In this document: piece by piece, positions 9,235 to 17,074 of the stretch | Position numbering within the stretch: the stretch's first letter is position 1 | Layout of the letters: each line of letters opens with the position of its first letter | Assembly (NCBI RefSeq): GCF_017355165.1 | Contig: NZ_JADILK010000002.1 | Location: 62,001-126,000, forward strand | DNA: 64,000 nucleotides | Direction: 5' to 3' | Source of the DNA: Bacillus sp. SD075 | GTDB lineage: Bacteria > Bacillota > Bacilli > Bacillales > DSM-1321 | Notes under the pieces: generated by a model | The model's database searches: none | What the model saw: the letters and a program-made list of their open reading frames with translations, nothing else | What the model was told of the DNA's origin: nothing | Made by a program: the position numbers and the translations under genes

Positions 9235-10344
9235 TCATTTGGTATATCTTTTACTATAGGAAGTGAATTCATCGACCGCAGCGTAATCGACTTCATAGCC
9301 AATGCCTGCCGCCTTTGGAACGGTTATGACCCCATCAATCACTGTAACCTCCGGCTGGATGATGTCTTTATACCAATAATTCGCGGATGCTGCGGTATCA
9401 CCAGGCATCGTGAAGTTATCAAGTGTTGTCAATGCGATATTATGGGCTCGTCCCACACCAGATTCCAACATGCCTCCGCACCAAACCGGTACATTCCTTT
9501 CTTTACATAATTCATGAATTTTCTTTGCTTCCGTTAAACCGCCAACCCTGCCGATCTTAATATTTATGATTTTACAGCTTCCCAATTCAAGGGCTTTTCT
9601 TGCATCCTCCACGGAATGTATACTTTCATCCAAGCAAATCGGGGTTTTGATGTCTGCTTGTAATGTGGCATGATCGACAATATCATCCGATGACAAGGGC
9701 TGCTCGATCATCATTAAATCAAATTGATCAAGCTGCTTCAATAATTCGATGTCTTTCAGACGGTAAGCGGAGTTTGCATCTGCCATGATCGGGACATCGG
9801 GATATCGATTGCGCACTTCCCTGATTACATCTACATCCCAACCTGGTTGAATTTTCATTTTGATTCTTTTATACCCATCCTTCAATCCAGCTTCTATCTT
9901 CGCCAGTAATTCAGGTACCGTTTTTTGGATGCCGATACTGATCCCGACATCGATTTTTTCCATTTCCCCGCCCAAGGCCATACTTAATGGGATATTCTTT
10001 TCTTTTGCATATAAATCCCAGATGGCTCCCTCGATAGCCGATTTTGCCATATTATTTTTACGAATATGCGAGAACATATCCGATACCTCACGAGGATGCT
10101 CTATTTCTTTATCCAATACAAGCGGAATCAGGAAATCCTCCAGCATGGTCCAATTGGTTTTTATTGTTTCTTCGTTATACCAAGGTGCTGAAAAAGCCAC
10201 TGATTCAGCCCAACCAGAAAGCCCCTTTCCATTTTTAACTTCCACAAGAATGAACTCCTTATCTACAAACGTTCCAAAGCTTGTTGTAAAGGGAGCTACC
10301 AAATCCATATTTAAATGACGTAAACGCACTTCAGTTATTTTCAT
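9235..10344 (-). CDS. N-succinylamino acid racemase / o-succinylbenzoate synthase (enolase superfamily)
   Basis: A 369-residue muconate-lactonizing subgroup enolase-superfamily enzyme of the MenC type 2/NSAR family. The catalytic Lys-x-Lys is KMK at 162-164, the Mg ligands are Asp189 (MADANSAY), Glu214 (MIEQP) and Asp239 (CLDES), and the second base is Lys263 (KIGRVGG). This numbering matches, from memory, the Amycolatopsis NSAR. Sequence alone does not separate OSBS from NSAR, but no menaquinone gene is nearby. An M20 hydrolase and a GNAT gene directly upstream match the known D- to L-amino acid route, so racemisation of N-succinylamino acids is the better call. GAGGGG precedes the ATG. Confidence 0.85.
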   Translation of the reverse strand: MKITEVRLRHLNMDLVAPFTTSFGTFVDKEFILVEVKNGKGLSGWAESVAFSAPWYNEETIKTNWTMLEDFLIPLVLDKEIEHPREVSDMFSHIRKNNMAKSAIEGAIWDLYAKEKNIPLSMALGGEMEKIDVGISIGIQKTVPELLAKIEAGLKDGYKRIKMKIQPGWDVDVIREVRNRYPDVPIMADANSAYRLKDIELLKQLDQFDLMMIEQPLSSDDIVDHATLQADIKTPICLDESIHSVEDARKALELGSCKIINIKIGRVGGLTEAKKIHELCKERNVPVWCGGMLESGVGRAHNIALTTLDNFTMPGDTAASANYWYKDIIQPEVTVIDGVITVPKAAGIGYEVDYAAVDEFTSYSKRYTK

Positions 10345-10356
10345 CCCGATTCCCCT

Positions 10357-11151
10357 CTATTCTTGTTTTTTTAATAAATAGTTTTGAATGCTTTCACTTT
10401 GTTCCCGTTCGATTCCGACTGCGACATATCCTTTGGCAAAAAGCGTTTTGAATAATTCACCCGTTTTTAACCGCCAATCAATCGCAAGGCGGAGATCACC
10501 TTTTTTTATTTTTTGAATATCCGTCGGAATGGGTATCGCGATCACTTCGGCATTGGTTTCGAAATGATAATCCTTGATGTATGGAAAGCCTTGGTCATTC
10601 AAGCCTGTCGTTACGATGTGTATGGCTTTATCAGAAGGGGAGGTCACTCCCTTTGCTTCCTGCCTTATATTCCATTCCACCATGAACCGATCAGTGGACA
10701 ACCCTTCATTGAGGGTATCATTCATATTTCCATAACAATCTTCCATATATGTAGAGCAAACAGCTTTTAGCTTACCGATATTCAAGTTCGCATTCACACT
10801 TTCCAACGGGTCATACGTCCATGTGATCAAGTCGTAGCCTTTTTTGAGTGCTTCTTCTTTTTGTGCCAGTTTAAGTAACCTGCCGTATCCCTTCTTTTGA
10901 TGAGCCGGATGGATGGCTAACATATGTGAACAAAGATACACCCTTCCATCCTTGAATCCAGGGAAACTGTATTGAAACCCTACTAATTTGCCATTGATGT
11001 AGCCGCCTAAAACAAGCCCTCCGTTTTTGACTGCCGTAATCGTCTGATGGGTGGGAACGCAATCCATGCCCCATACAAGGACTTCCAATCGCTGCACTTC
11101 TTGTAAATCCTCTAGTGTTGATAGGGATCTAATGATCAATTCATCAGTCAT
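10357..11151 (-). CDS. GNAT acyltransferase, probable D-amino acid N-succinyltransferase
   Basis: A 264-residue GNAT protein. The acyl-CoA binding region is at about residues 80-115, with LAIHPAHQKKGYGRLL carrying the Q/R-x-x-G-x-G/A loop; the C-terminal half is a long extension typical of this subgroup. I start at Met 11151 because GGAGAGGAGG lies just upstream; the longer start would cover that site. The start overlaps the end of the M20 gene by 8 bases, and the stop is 12 bases before the racemase. In Geobacillus a GNAT in this position succinylates D-amino acids from succinyl-CoA; that role is inferred here. Confidence 0.78.
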   Translation of the reverse strand: MTDELIIRSLSTLEDLQEVQRLEVLVWGMDCVPTHQTITAVKNGGLVLGGYINGKLVGFQYSFPGFKDGRVYLCSHMLAIHPAHQKKGYGRLLKLAQKEEALKKGYDLITWTYDPLESVNANLNIGKLKAVCSTYMEDCYGNMNDTLNEGLSTDRFMVEWNIRQEAKGVTSPSDKAIHIVTTGLNDQGFPYIKDYHFETNAEVIAIPIPTDIQKIKKGDLRLAIDWRLKTGELFKTLFAKGYVAVGIEREQSESIQNYLLKKQE

Positions 11152-12298
11152 GTAAGTGGGCCTCCTCTCCATATTTCTCGAAAGTCAGTATGATGGCTTT
11201 CGTCAGGATTTCAATACCCGATAACAACGCTTCTTTGTTGAACGTCATGTTCGGATGATGAAGCCCTGGTGCTAAATCACAGCCCAATCCAAGCATCGTC
11301 GCCTTGACTTCAGGTCTTTTCAACGTATAAAAATGAAAATCCTCTCCTCCTGATGTAATGACGGGTGCTACCAGATTCTCTTCCCCGAGTGTATCGACGA
11401 TCGCTTCAGACATTATTTCCTGTGCTTGATCGTTCACGATGGCTGCAGCAACATTGGTTCCCGGTTCGAGTTTCACATCGACTCCATGGACAATGGCCAA
11501 AGATTCTGCAACCTTTTCCACCTTTTTGGTAAGCTCTTCCATAACAGCATTATCCTGTGCCCGTAAATCCAATGAGAAAGTGGCTCTCCCCGGGATGATA
11601 TTGGAACTTTCACCGCCAGCAAAAAACTGCGTCATTTTTACCGAATAAGGAATGGATGGATTAAGATGTATACCATTTAATAAAGTGATGAATGCTGCTC
11701 CTATCTCGATGGCATTTTGCCCTTGATGCGGTCTGGCTCCATGTGCATCCGTCCCCGCTATTTCTCCTTTAATGAACTGAGCGGCTCCATGGACAATGGC
11801 TGGTGCCGCTTGCCCATCCTTCACTTCCTCAACCGGCCTTAAGTGCACCCCATACAGGAAATCGACATCATCCAATATCTTTTCTTCAATCATCTTCAAG
11901 GCGCCCGTACCTTTTTCTTCAGCAGGTTGAAAAATGAATTTCAACTTGCCTCTTGGTCGAAAGTCCATTTCCTTCAACACCAGGAATACTCCAAGTGCCA
12001 AGGCCATATGTCCATCGTGTCCACAGGAATGATTGGCCTGAAACGTCCCATTCACTTCCTGCCAAAGTGCATCGATATCCGATCGTAACCCGACTGTGAA
12101 ATTCCCTTCCCCGATTTCCCCAATCACCCCCGTACAGTCCTCGAATGTTTTCACCGTACATTGATTTTCCATTAAAACCTTTAAAATGAAAGCTGTCGTA
12201 TTCACTTCATTCCAACTCGTTTCAGGATGTGCATGTAACTGGTCAAAGATATCGAGTATACGAGGCCTTAATTTTCCGATAGATTGTTTGATATCCAT
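11144..12298 (-). CDS. M20 family metallohydrolase, probable N-succinyl-L-amino acid desuccinylase
   Basis: A 384-residue M20 peptidase/amidohydrolase. From the start at 12298 (AAGGGGGAGA upstream) the metal-binding segment SCGHDGHMA lies at 91-99, with the catalytic/bridging Glu pair QPAEEKGTG at 124-132 and GGEDFHFY near the C-terminus. The dimerisation domain sits between. It is the first enzyme gene of the cluster, overlapping the GNAT gene. In the reconstructed pathway it would hydrolyse N-succinyl-L-amino acids to succinate and L-amino acid. General annotation of the family is aminoacylase or hippurate hydrolase, so the exact substrate is inferred from context. Confidence 0.82.
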   Translation of the reverse strand: MDIKQSIGKLRPRILDIFDQLHAHPETSWNEVNTTAFILKVLMENQCTVKTFEDCTGVIGEIGEGNFTVGLRSDIDALWQEVNGTFQANHSCGHDGHMALALGVFLVLKEMDFRPRGKLKFIFQPAEEKGTGALKMIEEKILDDVDFLYGVHLRPVEEVKDGQAAPAIVHGAAQFIKGEIAGTDAHGARPHQGQNAIEIGAAFITLLNGIHLNPSIPYSVKMTQFFAGGESSNIIPGRATFSLDLRAQDNAVMEELTKKVEKVAESLAIVHGVDVKLEPGTNVAAAIVNDQAQEIMSEAIVDTLGEENLVAPVITSGGEDFHFYTLKRPEVKATMLGLGCDLAPGLHHPNMTFNKEALLSGIEILTKAIILTFEKYGEEAHLHD

Positions 12299-12361
12299 TT
12301 CTGTCTCCCCCTTGTATCCCGGTTTAATCGGCATATTCACCAAACTGATGGAAGTATTATC

Positions 12362-13204
12362 TCAAAAGAAGTAATCATCTTGATCGAACGCATCATATAT
12401 AGCTTTTCTTTCCTTGAAACTCTGTTCGTTTTTAATCGATACACCGGCTACTAAACTATTCAATAAGGAAAATAACACCGGTGCCGTATCGATAGTGGAA
12501 GTCCTAGGTGTTGAAATGGGCAATAAAATGTCCGTGTATTCAGCAATTGGAGCCAGTTCAGAATCCGTGACCCCAATTACAAATGCACCCGCTTTTTTGG
12601 CCATTTCCGTGATTTTCACAGTCTCTTTGACATAGCGATGAAATGAAATGGCTACAAAAACGGAATTTTCAGTCATTTTATCCAACAGTAAAAAAATATC
12701 ATCTGTATCAGGCCTATATAAATGGACCTCTTCCCTAACAAGCCTCAGCGTAAAGGTTAACCAATGTGCTGCCGAGAATGATAAACGGTGTCCGGATATC
12801 AAAACATTGTCAGCTGCCGCCAATTTATCAACTGTTTTGGAGAAATCTTCAATTGATAAATTTTTCATTGTCTTTTCGATACTTATGATATCCTGTCCCA
12901 TCACTTGAGCCATGAAATTCGGCTGATTAGCGGCTTCAAGCTTTGAAGAATGATATTCATTCAAACTGCTGCTTTCGTATATCAACTGATTGCGTATAAG
13001 TTTTTGTAGTTCCGCATATCCACTTAACCCCAATGAATAGCAAAAGCGGATGATGGTCGTTTCACTGACTCCTATATTTTTTCCGAGGTTTTGAGCTGAA
13101 GTGACTGCAAATGTATGTGAATGCACCAACAAGTATTTTGCTACTTTTTTTTGGCCAGTAGATAAATCAGGGAATACTTCTTTAACTTTTTGCTGTAAAT
13201 CCAT
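12362..13204 (-). CDS. RpiR/MurR-family transcriptional regulator
   Basis: A 280-residue regulator with an N-terminal HTH_6 domain (residues 1-77; LGKNIGVSETTIIRFCYSLG is the helix-turn-helix) and a C-terminal SIS domain (about 125-255; ADNVLISGHRLSFSAAHWL and VFVAISFHRYVKETV). SIS domains usually bind phosphosugars, but RpiR proteins next to amino acid genes also exist. GAGGGGA precedes the start. It lies 63 bases upstream of the M20 gene on the same strand and probably heads the operon. A palindrome in its promoter suggests autoregulation. Confidence 0.9.
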   Translation of the reverse strand: MDLQQKVKEVFPDLSTGQKKVAKYLLVHSHTFAVTSAQNLGKNIGVSETTIIRFCYSLGLSGYAELQKLIRNQLIYESSSLNEYHSSKLEAANQPNFMAQVMGQDIISIEKTMKNLSIEDFSKTVDKLAAADNVLISGHRLSFSAAHWLTFTLRLVREEVHLYRPDTDDIFLLLDKMTENSVFVAISFHRYVKETVKITEMAKKAGAFVIGVTDSELAPIAEYTDILLPISTPRTSTIDTAPVLFSLLNSLVAGVSIKNEQSFKERKAIYDAFDQDDYFF

Positions 13205-13251
13205 AAAACATCCCCTCTAAAGCAAGATATGAATCCAAAACTTTTTATATG

Positions 13252-13280
13252 AAAATATGAAGTTTTGACTTCATTTACAA
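13252..13280 (-). promoter_or_regulatory. candidate RpiR promoter with embedded operator
   Basis: On the minus strand TTGTAA (13280-13275) and TATTTT (13257-13252) are spaced by 17 bp. The spacer is almost exactly filled by a perfect palindrome, ATGAAGT-TTTG-ACTTCAT at 13257-13274. It lies about 50 bp upstream of the RpiR start codon. Confidence 0.6.
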
Positions 13281-13364
13281 TAGAGAGTATTTTATCACGG
13301 TACTTTTGATAAAACAATAATATTCTGAATTTTTAACATAAATAAGTGTTGCGATGATTCAATC

Positions 13365-13397
13365 CAAAAAACCACGAAGATGGACTCCGTGGTTTTC
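13365..13397 (-). terminator. intrinsic terminator of the radical SAM gene
   Basis: Stem AAAACCACG / CGTGGTTTT with a 12-base loop, directly after the stop codon. Confidence 0.75.
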
Positions 13398-13403
13398 TTA
13401 CCC

Positions 13404-14285
13404 TTATTTTTTATGGCGCTTTGCATAGCCACAGCGTTTACACAATTCTTCAACTGCACATCTTCTTGAAAAACCATCGTACATATTTTTCGCCCGTTCA
13501 CCATTTAAAATGTCTTCAAGTGATGTTTCGAATATATTTCCCAGCGGCATTTTCCCTTCACTGTCCAAGCAACATGGTACGACTGTACCATCTACCAAGA
13601 TGCCTAACTGATCTCTAAGGGCATAGCAGAAAATATTTTCATCGATAATGTCACGGTCCAATTCCGGCCACTCGAATTTTTCGGCCATGTTTATATATAC
13701 CCGGTCCTTCAACTTAATATTATTCTTTTGCTGAAGAGCTTCACTTAATCGAATGTCCAATGAAAGCTTCTCCTCCAACATGCTAAGAATATCGTCGTTA
13801 AGGCCATTACTCGCTTTTAATTCATCCGTATCCATATTCCATAAACGAATGGCACAAATCACTTCACTTTTTTCATTTGCTTCATTTATGAAATCGGCTA
13901 TATTACTGACATATGAGTCAAGACTATTGCTCGTATCGTTTGCCTCAAAGCTATGAAGTGAAATATTCACCTGCCGAAGGGCATTTTTGGAGAGCAGTTT
14001 GTCTTTTACCTTTTGAATCAACGTACCGTTCGTTGTAATATTAACCTTCAGGTCATTTTCAGCACTGATATCAAGGAATGTACCCAAATTTTTATTTAAA
14101 AATGGTTCACCCATCAGATGAAAATATATATGATCGGTGTGTGGTTTGATTTTCTCGATTACTTCCGTAAACCCTTCAGGATCCATGAATTTCAGGGTCC
14201 TTTGCAAGCTGGAGCTTGGACAAAAATTACACTTCAAATTACATATATTCGTAATTTCCACATAAACTTTCTTAAACTTTCTCAT
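13404..14285 (-). CDS. radical SAM/SPASM domain protein
   Basis: A 293-residue radical SAM enzyme. The [4Fe-4S]/SAM motif is Cys15-x3-Cys19-x2-Cys22 (CNLKCNFC). The SAM-contact segments HLMGEPFLN and NITTNGTLI follow. The last 80 residues contain the cysteines of a SPASM auxiliary cluster domain (VVPCCLD, RRCAVEELCKRCGY). SPASM enzymes often modify ribosomal peptides or act as sulfatase maturases, but no precursor peptide or partner enzyme is recognised nearby. AGGGG precedes the start. It stands alone with its own terminator, inside a stretch inserted relative to the B. subtilis yhd order. Confidence 0.88.
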   Translation of the reverse strand: MRKFKKVYVEITNICNLKCNFCPSSSLQRTLKFMDPEGFTEVIEKIKPHTDHIYFHLMGEPFLNKNLGTFLDISAENDLKVNITTNGTLIQKVKDKLLSKNALRQVNISLHSFEANDTSNSLDSYVSNIADFINEANEKSEVICAIRLWNMDTDELKASNGLNDDILSMLEEKLSLDIRLSEALQQKNNIKLKDRVYINMAEKFEWPELDRDIIDENIFCYALRDQLGILVDGTVVPCCLDSEGKMPLGNIFETSLEDILNGERAKNMYDGFSRRCAVEELCKRCGYAKRHKK

Positions 14286-14454
14286 TTTCTAATACCCCTA
14301 CAATCAAGCTTATTGTTTCAATCTGATACTAACTATACTGGTTCGCTGCTCATAAATGCAATGAAAACTTCATGGCAGCTGCTTGGACAGGCATCACTTC
14401 CCATTGGCACCCAATCCAATATCCATCATTTTCCGGAAAATATTTAAATGAAAT

Positions 14455-14486
14455 CAGAAAAAAACATCTTCTGAGGTGAAGATGTC
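14455..14486 (-). terminator. intrinsic terminator of the DUF3889 gene
   Basis: On the minus strand ACATCTTC / GAAGATGT stem followed by seven T, about 40 bases after the stop. Confidence 0.75.
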
Positions 14487-14526
14487 CGATAAGAGGCATA
14501 CCTTTAATTTCCCGTTTGTTTAGATC

Positions 14527-14847
14527 TCACTTCCCTTTTTGCTCTGTGACCTTCAAGCTAAGTAATTTTTCATTTTTCAAATCATGTTGTACGGTCACGA
14601 TGACATTGAACTCCCGGCCTTTATCCTTGACCACAAATCTGAAATCGTCTTCGACTAGATTTTCCGCTGCAGTTTTTCTGCCTTTATATTCGTAATCAGT
14701 AACCTCAACTTCAGGATAATCTGCCTGCACTACTGCAATTGCAATCTTTCCGTATTTTTCGTAATCGGGTTTTTGGGCCTGTGCTGAAATCGCCCCTGAT
14801 TGTATAATCAAAAAAATTCCCATTAATATCACGATGATCTTTTTCAA
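14527..14847 (-). CDS. yhdC: secreted DUF3889 protein, YhdC/YqzG-like
   Basis: A 106-residue protein with a signal peptide (residues 1-24, ending AQA) and a small DUF3889 domain (YGKIAIAVVQADYPEVEVTDY then FNVIVTVQHDLKNEKL). The function is unknown. It belongs to the Bacillus YhdC/YqzG family. Position supports yhdC: it lies between spoVR and yhdB-azr, as yhdC does in B. subtilis. GGAGGATAAC precedes the start codon. Confidence 0.75.
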   Translation of the reverse strand: MKKIIVILMGIFLIIQSGAISAQAQKPDYEKYGKIAIAVVQADYPEVEVTDYEYKGRKTAAENLVEDDFRFVVKDKGREFNVIVTVQHDLKNEKLLSLKVTEQKGK

Positions 14848-14895
14848 AATGTTATCCTCCTATACTTTCCTCTTAGTATTATTATGTAAAATTGT

Positions 14896-15864
14896 TCAGT
14901 TATTATGCAGCTGTTTCGCTTCTTTTACAAGCATGATTCCAACTAATCGATTCCTCTTCCATTCCTCAGGAAACACAGCCAACGGCGGATTGGTTTCATC
15001 CACTAAATAACTAAGTTCGATCGTCATTCCCGGACGGCGGAATTCAGTTATGAACCAATCCGTAAAGCCGCTTCCTACCGCTTCTTTTTCTGGAAAGGTC
15101 AGTTCATATCCAGTCAATTCGGCAGTCTTTTTGGCAATCCCATAATCCCTTGCCATGTTTTTCCGTTTATTTTTGTAATGCCAAAAGATTTCCCTTCCTG
15201 AGGTATGATAGGAAACAGCAATAAGTGGATCGATTTCCTTCGTGAAATCCGTAAGCGCTTTTACTTCAGCTGCTTCTAATGGTTTGCCGCCTTTAAAAAA
15301 TTGATACGTTGGTTTCGTTTCATGACTCATGACTTCATTCCATCCAACCGGATACTGCCTATTTAAATCTATCCCTTTAGCGTTGGCTTTCCACCGGGAC
15401 CAATTCCTGCTATATCGGTTCATTTTCCATACTGCAGCCCTTTCAAGAACATTTAAGTTGGAGAAATCTCCTTGCTGGATGCTGACCCCATCTGGATTCA
15501 GCATCGGGATGAACCAGATGCTCACTTCATCCAATGATTCCGTCCGATATTCCCCAACAGGTTTGCCTGCTCGATAGGCGGCTGCATACTCTTCAAGCAT
15601 ACGCATTAAAAGTATGGAGCTAAGCCATTCCCGTCCATGATGTGATCCCACTAGCAAAATCGATCTTTTTCCTTTGCCTAACTTAACTGCCTTGATATTT
15701 TTCCCCTTTTCAGTTTTCCCGATTATTTGAACGTCCAGTTCATATTGCTTTTGGATTCCTTGCAGTTCCAATTCCATCTGTTCAGGGGAATATACTTCTG
15801 CCGCCAGCGATGGTTCAGGAAAAAAAAGGAGCACCAATATTCCAATTACCATTATTTTTCTCAT
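14896..15864 (-). CDS. secreted M14 zinc carboxypeptidase (gamma-D-Glu-mDAP peptidase type)
   Basis: A 322-residue exported peptidase with a signal peptide at 1-21. The zinc ligands are His76 and Glu79 (HHGRE) and His220 (VSYHTSG), and the catalytic Glu is Glu283 (TIELSY); Arg at DLNRQYP (about 169) would bind the substrate carboxylate. All catalytic residues are intact. Related Bacillus enzymes cut gamma-D-glutamyl-diaminopimelate bonds in murein peptides. AAAGGTGAG precedes the ATG. Only 48 bases separate it from the yhdC-like gene downstream, which may be cotranscribed. Confidence 0.9.
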   Translation of the reverse strand: MRKIMVIGILVLLFFPEPSLAAEVYSPEQMELELQGIQKQYELDVQIIGKTEKGKNIKAVKLGKGKRSILLVGSHHGREWLSSILLMRMLEEYAAAYRAGKPVGEYRTESLDEVSIWFIPMLNPDGVSIQQGDFSNLNVLERAAVWKMNRYSRNWSRWKANAKGIDLNRQYPVGWNEVMSHETKPTYQFFKGGKPLEAAEVKALTDFTKEIDPLIAVSYHTSGREIFWHYKNKRKNMARDYGIAKKTAELTGYELTFPEKEAVGSGFTDWFITEFRRPGMTIELSYLVDETNPPLAVFPEEWKRNRLVGIMLVKEAKQLHNN

Positions 15865-15996
15865 GTACTCACCTTTTATTTTTATTCAGGTAAAAAGCAA
15901 CAACCGCGGTCCAAATACATCGCCACTTATTGTAAGGAAATCTTCTGTCATATCTGAACAAAATACAAATAGCTCCTTATTAAGGGGGAGAAGAAC

Positions 15997-16239
15997 ATGA
16001 GGATTGCGGATTATGATCAAGCATTGTTTCACACACACCGTTCTGATTGGGACAGCTTGTTAGTATTGATGGTTCGAACGAAAGATCACTTTCTTTCGAA
16101 AAAAATAGAACATTTTTTGCACGCTTACAGATTTGAGCATGATTATCAAATTGTTCAATCCCAGTTGTATGCACTGCTTCGTTATCTAGATCATGCGGCA
16201 GAAAAAACAAGTGATTATTTAAGTGAACTTCCAAGCTAA
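15997..16239 (+). CDS. yhdB: YhdB family protein
   Basis: An 80-residue soluble protein of unknown function, rich in aromatic and charged residues (MRIADYDQALFHTHRSDWD, HFLHAYRFEHDY). AAGGGGGAGAAGAAC gives a strong ribosome binding site. Length, sequence style and position beside the azr homologue agree with B. subtilis YhdB. It faces azr across a shared bidirectional terminator. Confidence 0.72.
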   Translation: MRIADYDQALFHTHRSDWDSLLVLMVRTKDHFLSKKIEHFLHAYRFEHDYQIVQSQLYALLRYLDHAAEKTSDYLSELPS

Positions 16240-16334
16240 ATCAACTATAGTTTTTGCAAAATGGGAAAATTTATACAAGAGGATCGATTCTCGGGGATGT
16301 AACTTTGGCTGGTGAAACCCTATAAAAACAAGGA

Positions 16335-16362
16335 AGGGTCAGGTATTTAAATACCTGACCCT
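16335..16362. terminator. bidirectional terminator between yhdB and azr
   Basis: Perfect 28-base palindrome, half-site AGGGTCAGGTATTT, between convergent genes; T-rich 3' to it on the plus strand (CATTTCATCATTTTTT). Confidence 0.85.
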
Positions 16363-16369
16363 CATTTCA

Positions 16370-16897
16370 TCATTTTTTCATTGTAGCATATGCAGTCGCA
16401 TACATTTTAAGCTCTTCAATCATACCTTCTACAAGTACGGCAGACTCTTCAAATAAACCATCATTTTCATAATCGAAGCAATGTGGATCCAGAACCAATT
16501 GTTTTGCGATCACATTTGCATAAAGGCTTCGACCCACTGCCCTCATGGAATTCAAGGCATTGATCCCGCCTTTTCCTCCGCCGGATACAGCCAATAATGC
16601 TACTGGTTTATGCGTGAATTGTTCACTGCTTAAAAAATCCAAGGCATTTTTCAAGGCACCGCTCATGGAGCCATGATATTCCGGAGTGGCCAGAATCACA
16701 CCATCAGCTTCCTCGATGCTTTTCTTAAGACCTTGAATGACTTCCAATTGATATTGCTCACCTTCACCTGAATATAAAGGGATTTCACTATTGCTTAAAT
16801 CAATAAGTTCCGCTCCGTATTTCTTGGATATGTAGCGTGAAGCTATCCCCGTACGCCCTTGTTTACGTGGTGAACCGTTAATGATTACTAATTTCAT
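16370..16897 (-). CDS. azr: NADPH-dependent FMN reductase / azoreductase
   Basis: A 175-residue flavodoxin-fold FMN reductase, nearly the length of B. subtilis Azr (YhdA). The FMN phosphate loop is GSPRKQGRTG at residues 9-18, and the isoalloxazine-binding loop is TPEYHGSMSGALKNALDF around residue 77. Such enzymes reduce free flavins, azo dyes and nitro compounds with NAD(P)H in the cytosol. Its place next to yhdB matches B. subtilis yhdA-yhdB. Confidence 0.9.
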   Translation of the reverse strand: MKLVIINGSPRKQGRTGIASRYISKKYGAELIDLSNSEIPLYSGEGEQYQLEVIQGLKKSIEEADGVILATPEYHGSMSGALKNALDFLSSEQFTHKPVALLAVSGGGKGGINALNSMRAVGRSLYANVIAKQLVLDPHCFDYENDGLFEESAVLVEGMIEELKMYATAYATMKK

Positions 16898-17033
16898 GAA
16901 TATATACCTCCATTATTCCCGAAGTTTTCCGGGATCAGTCGCCAATACAGTATACCAAAACCGAAGCGGAATTTCCTAGAATTTTGATCATTCACGCTGC
17001 AAAAAAATACCAGAATCAACTTTTATATAAAAA

Positions 17034-17061
17034 AACGAAAGACCAAAGAAGTCTTTCGTTT
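17034..17061 (-). terminator. intrinsic terminator of pgcA
   Basis: Stem AAACGAAAGAC / GTCTTTCGTTT with a six-base loop, extended by T residues on the minus strand. Confidence 0.85.
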
Positions 17062-17074
17062 AGCTTTCATACAT

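Noticed and set aside
14286-14460. RiPP precursor peptide for the radical SAM/SPASM enzyme
   Set aside because: Short open fragments exist on the minus strand, including one with two Cys, but none has a start codon with a ribosome binding site.
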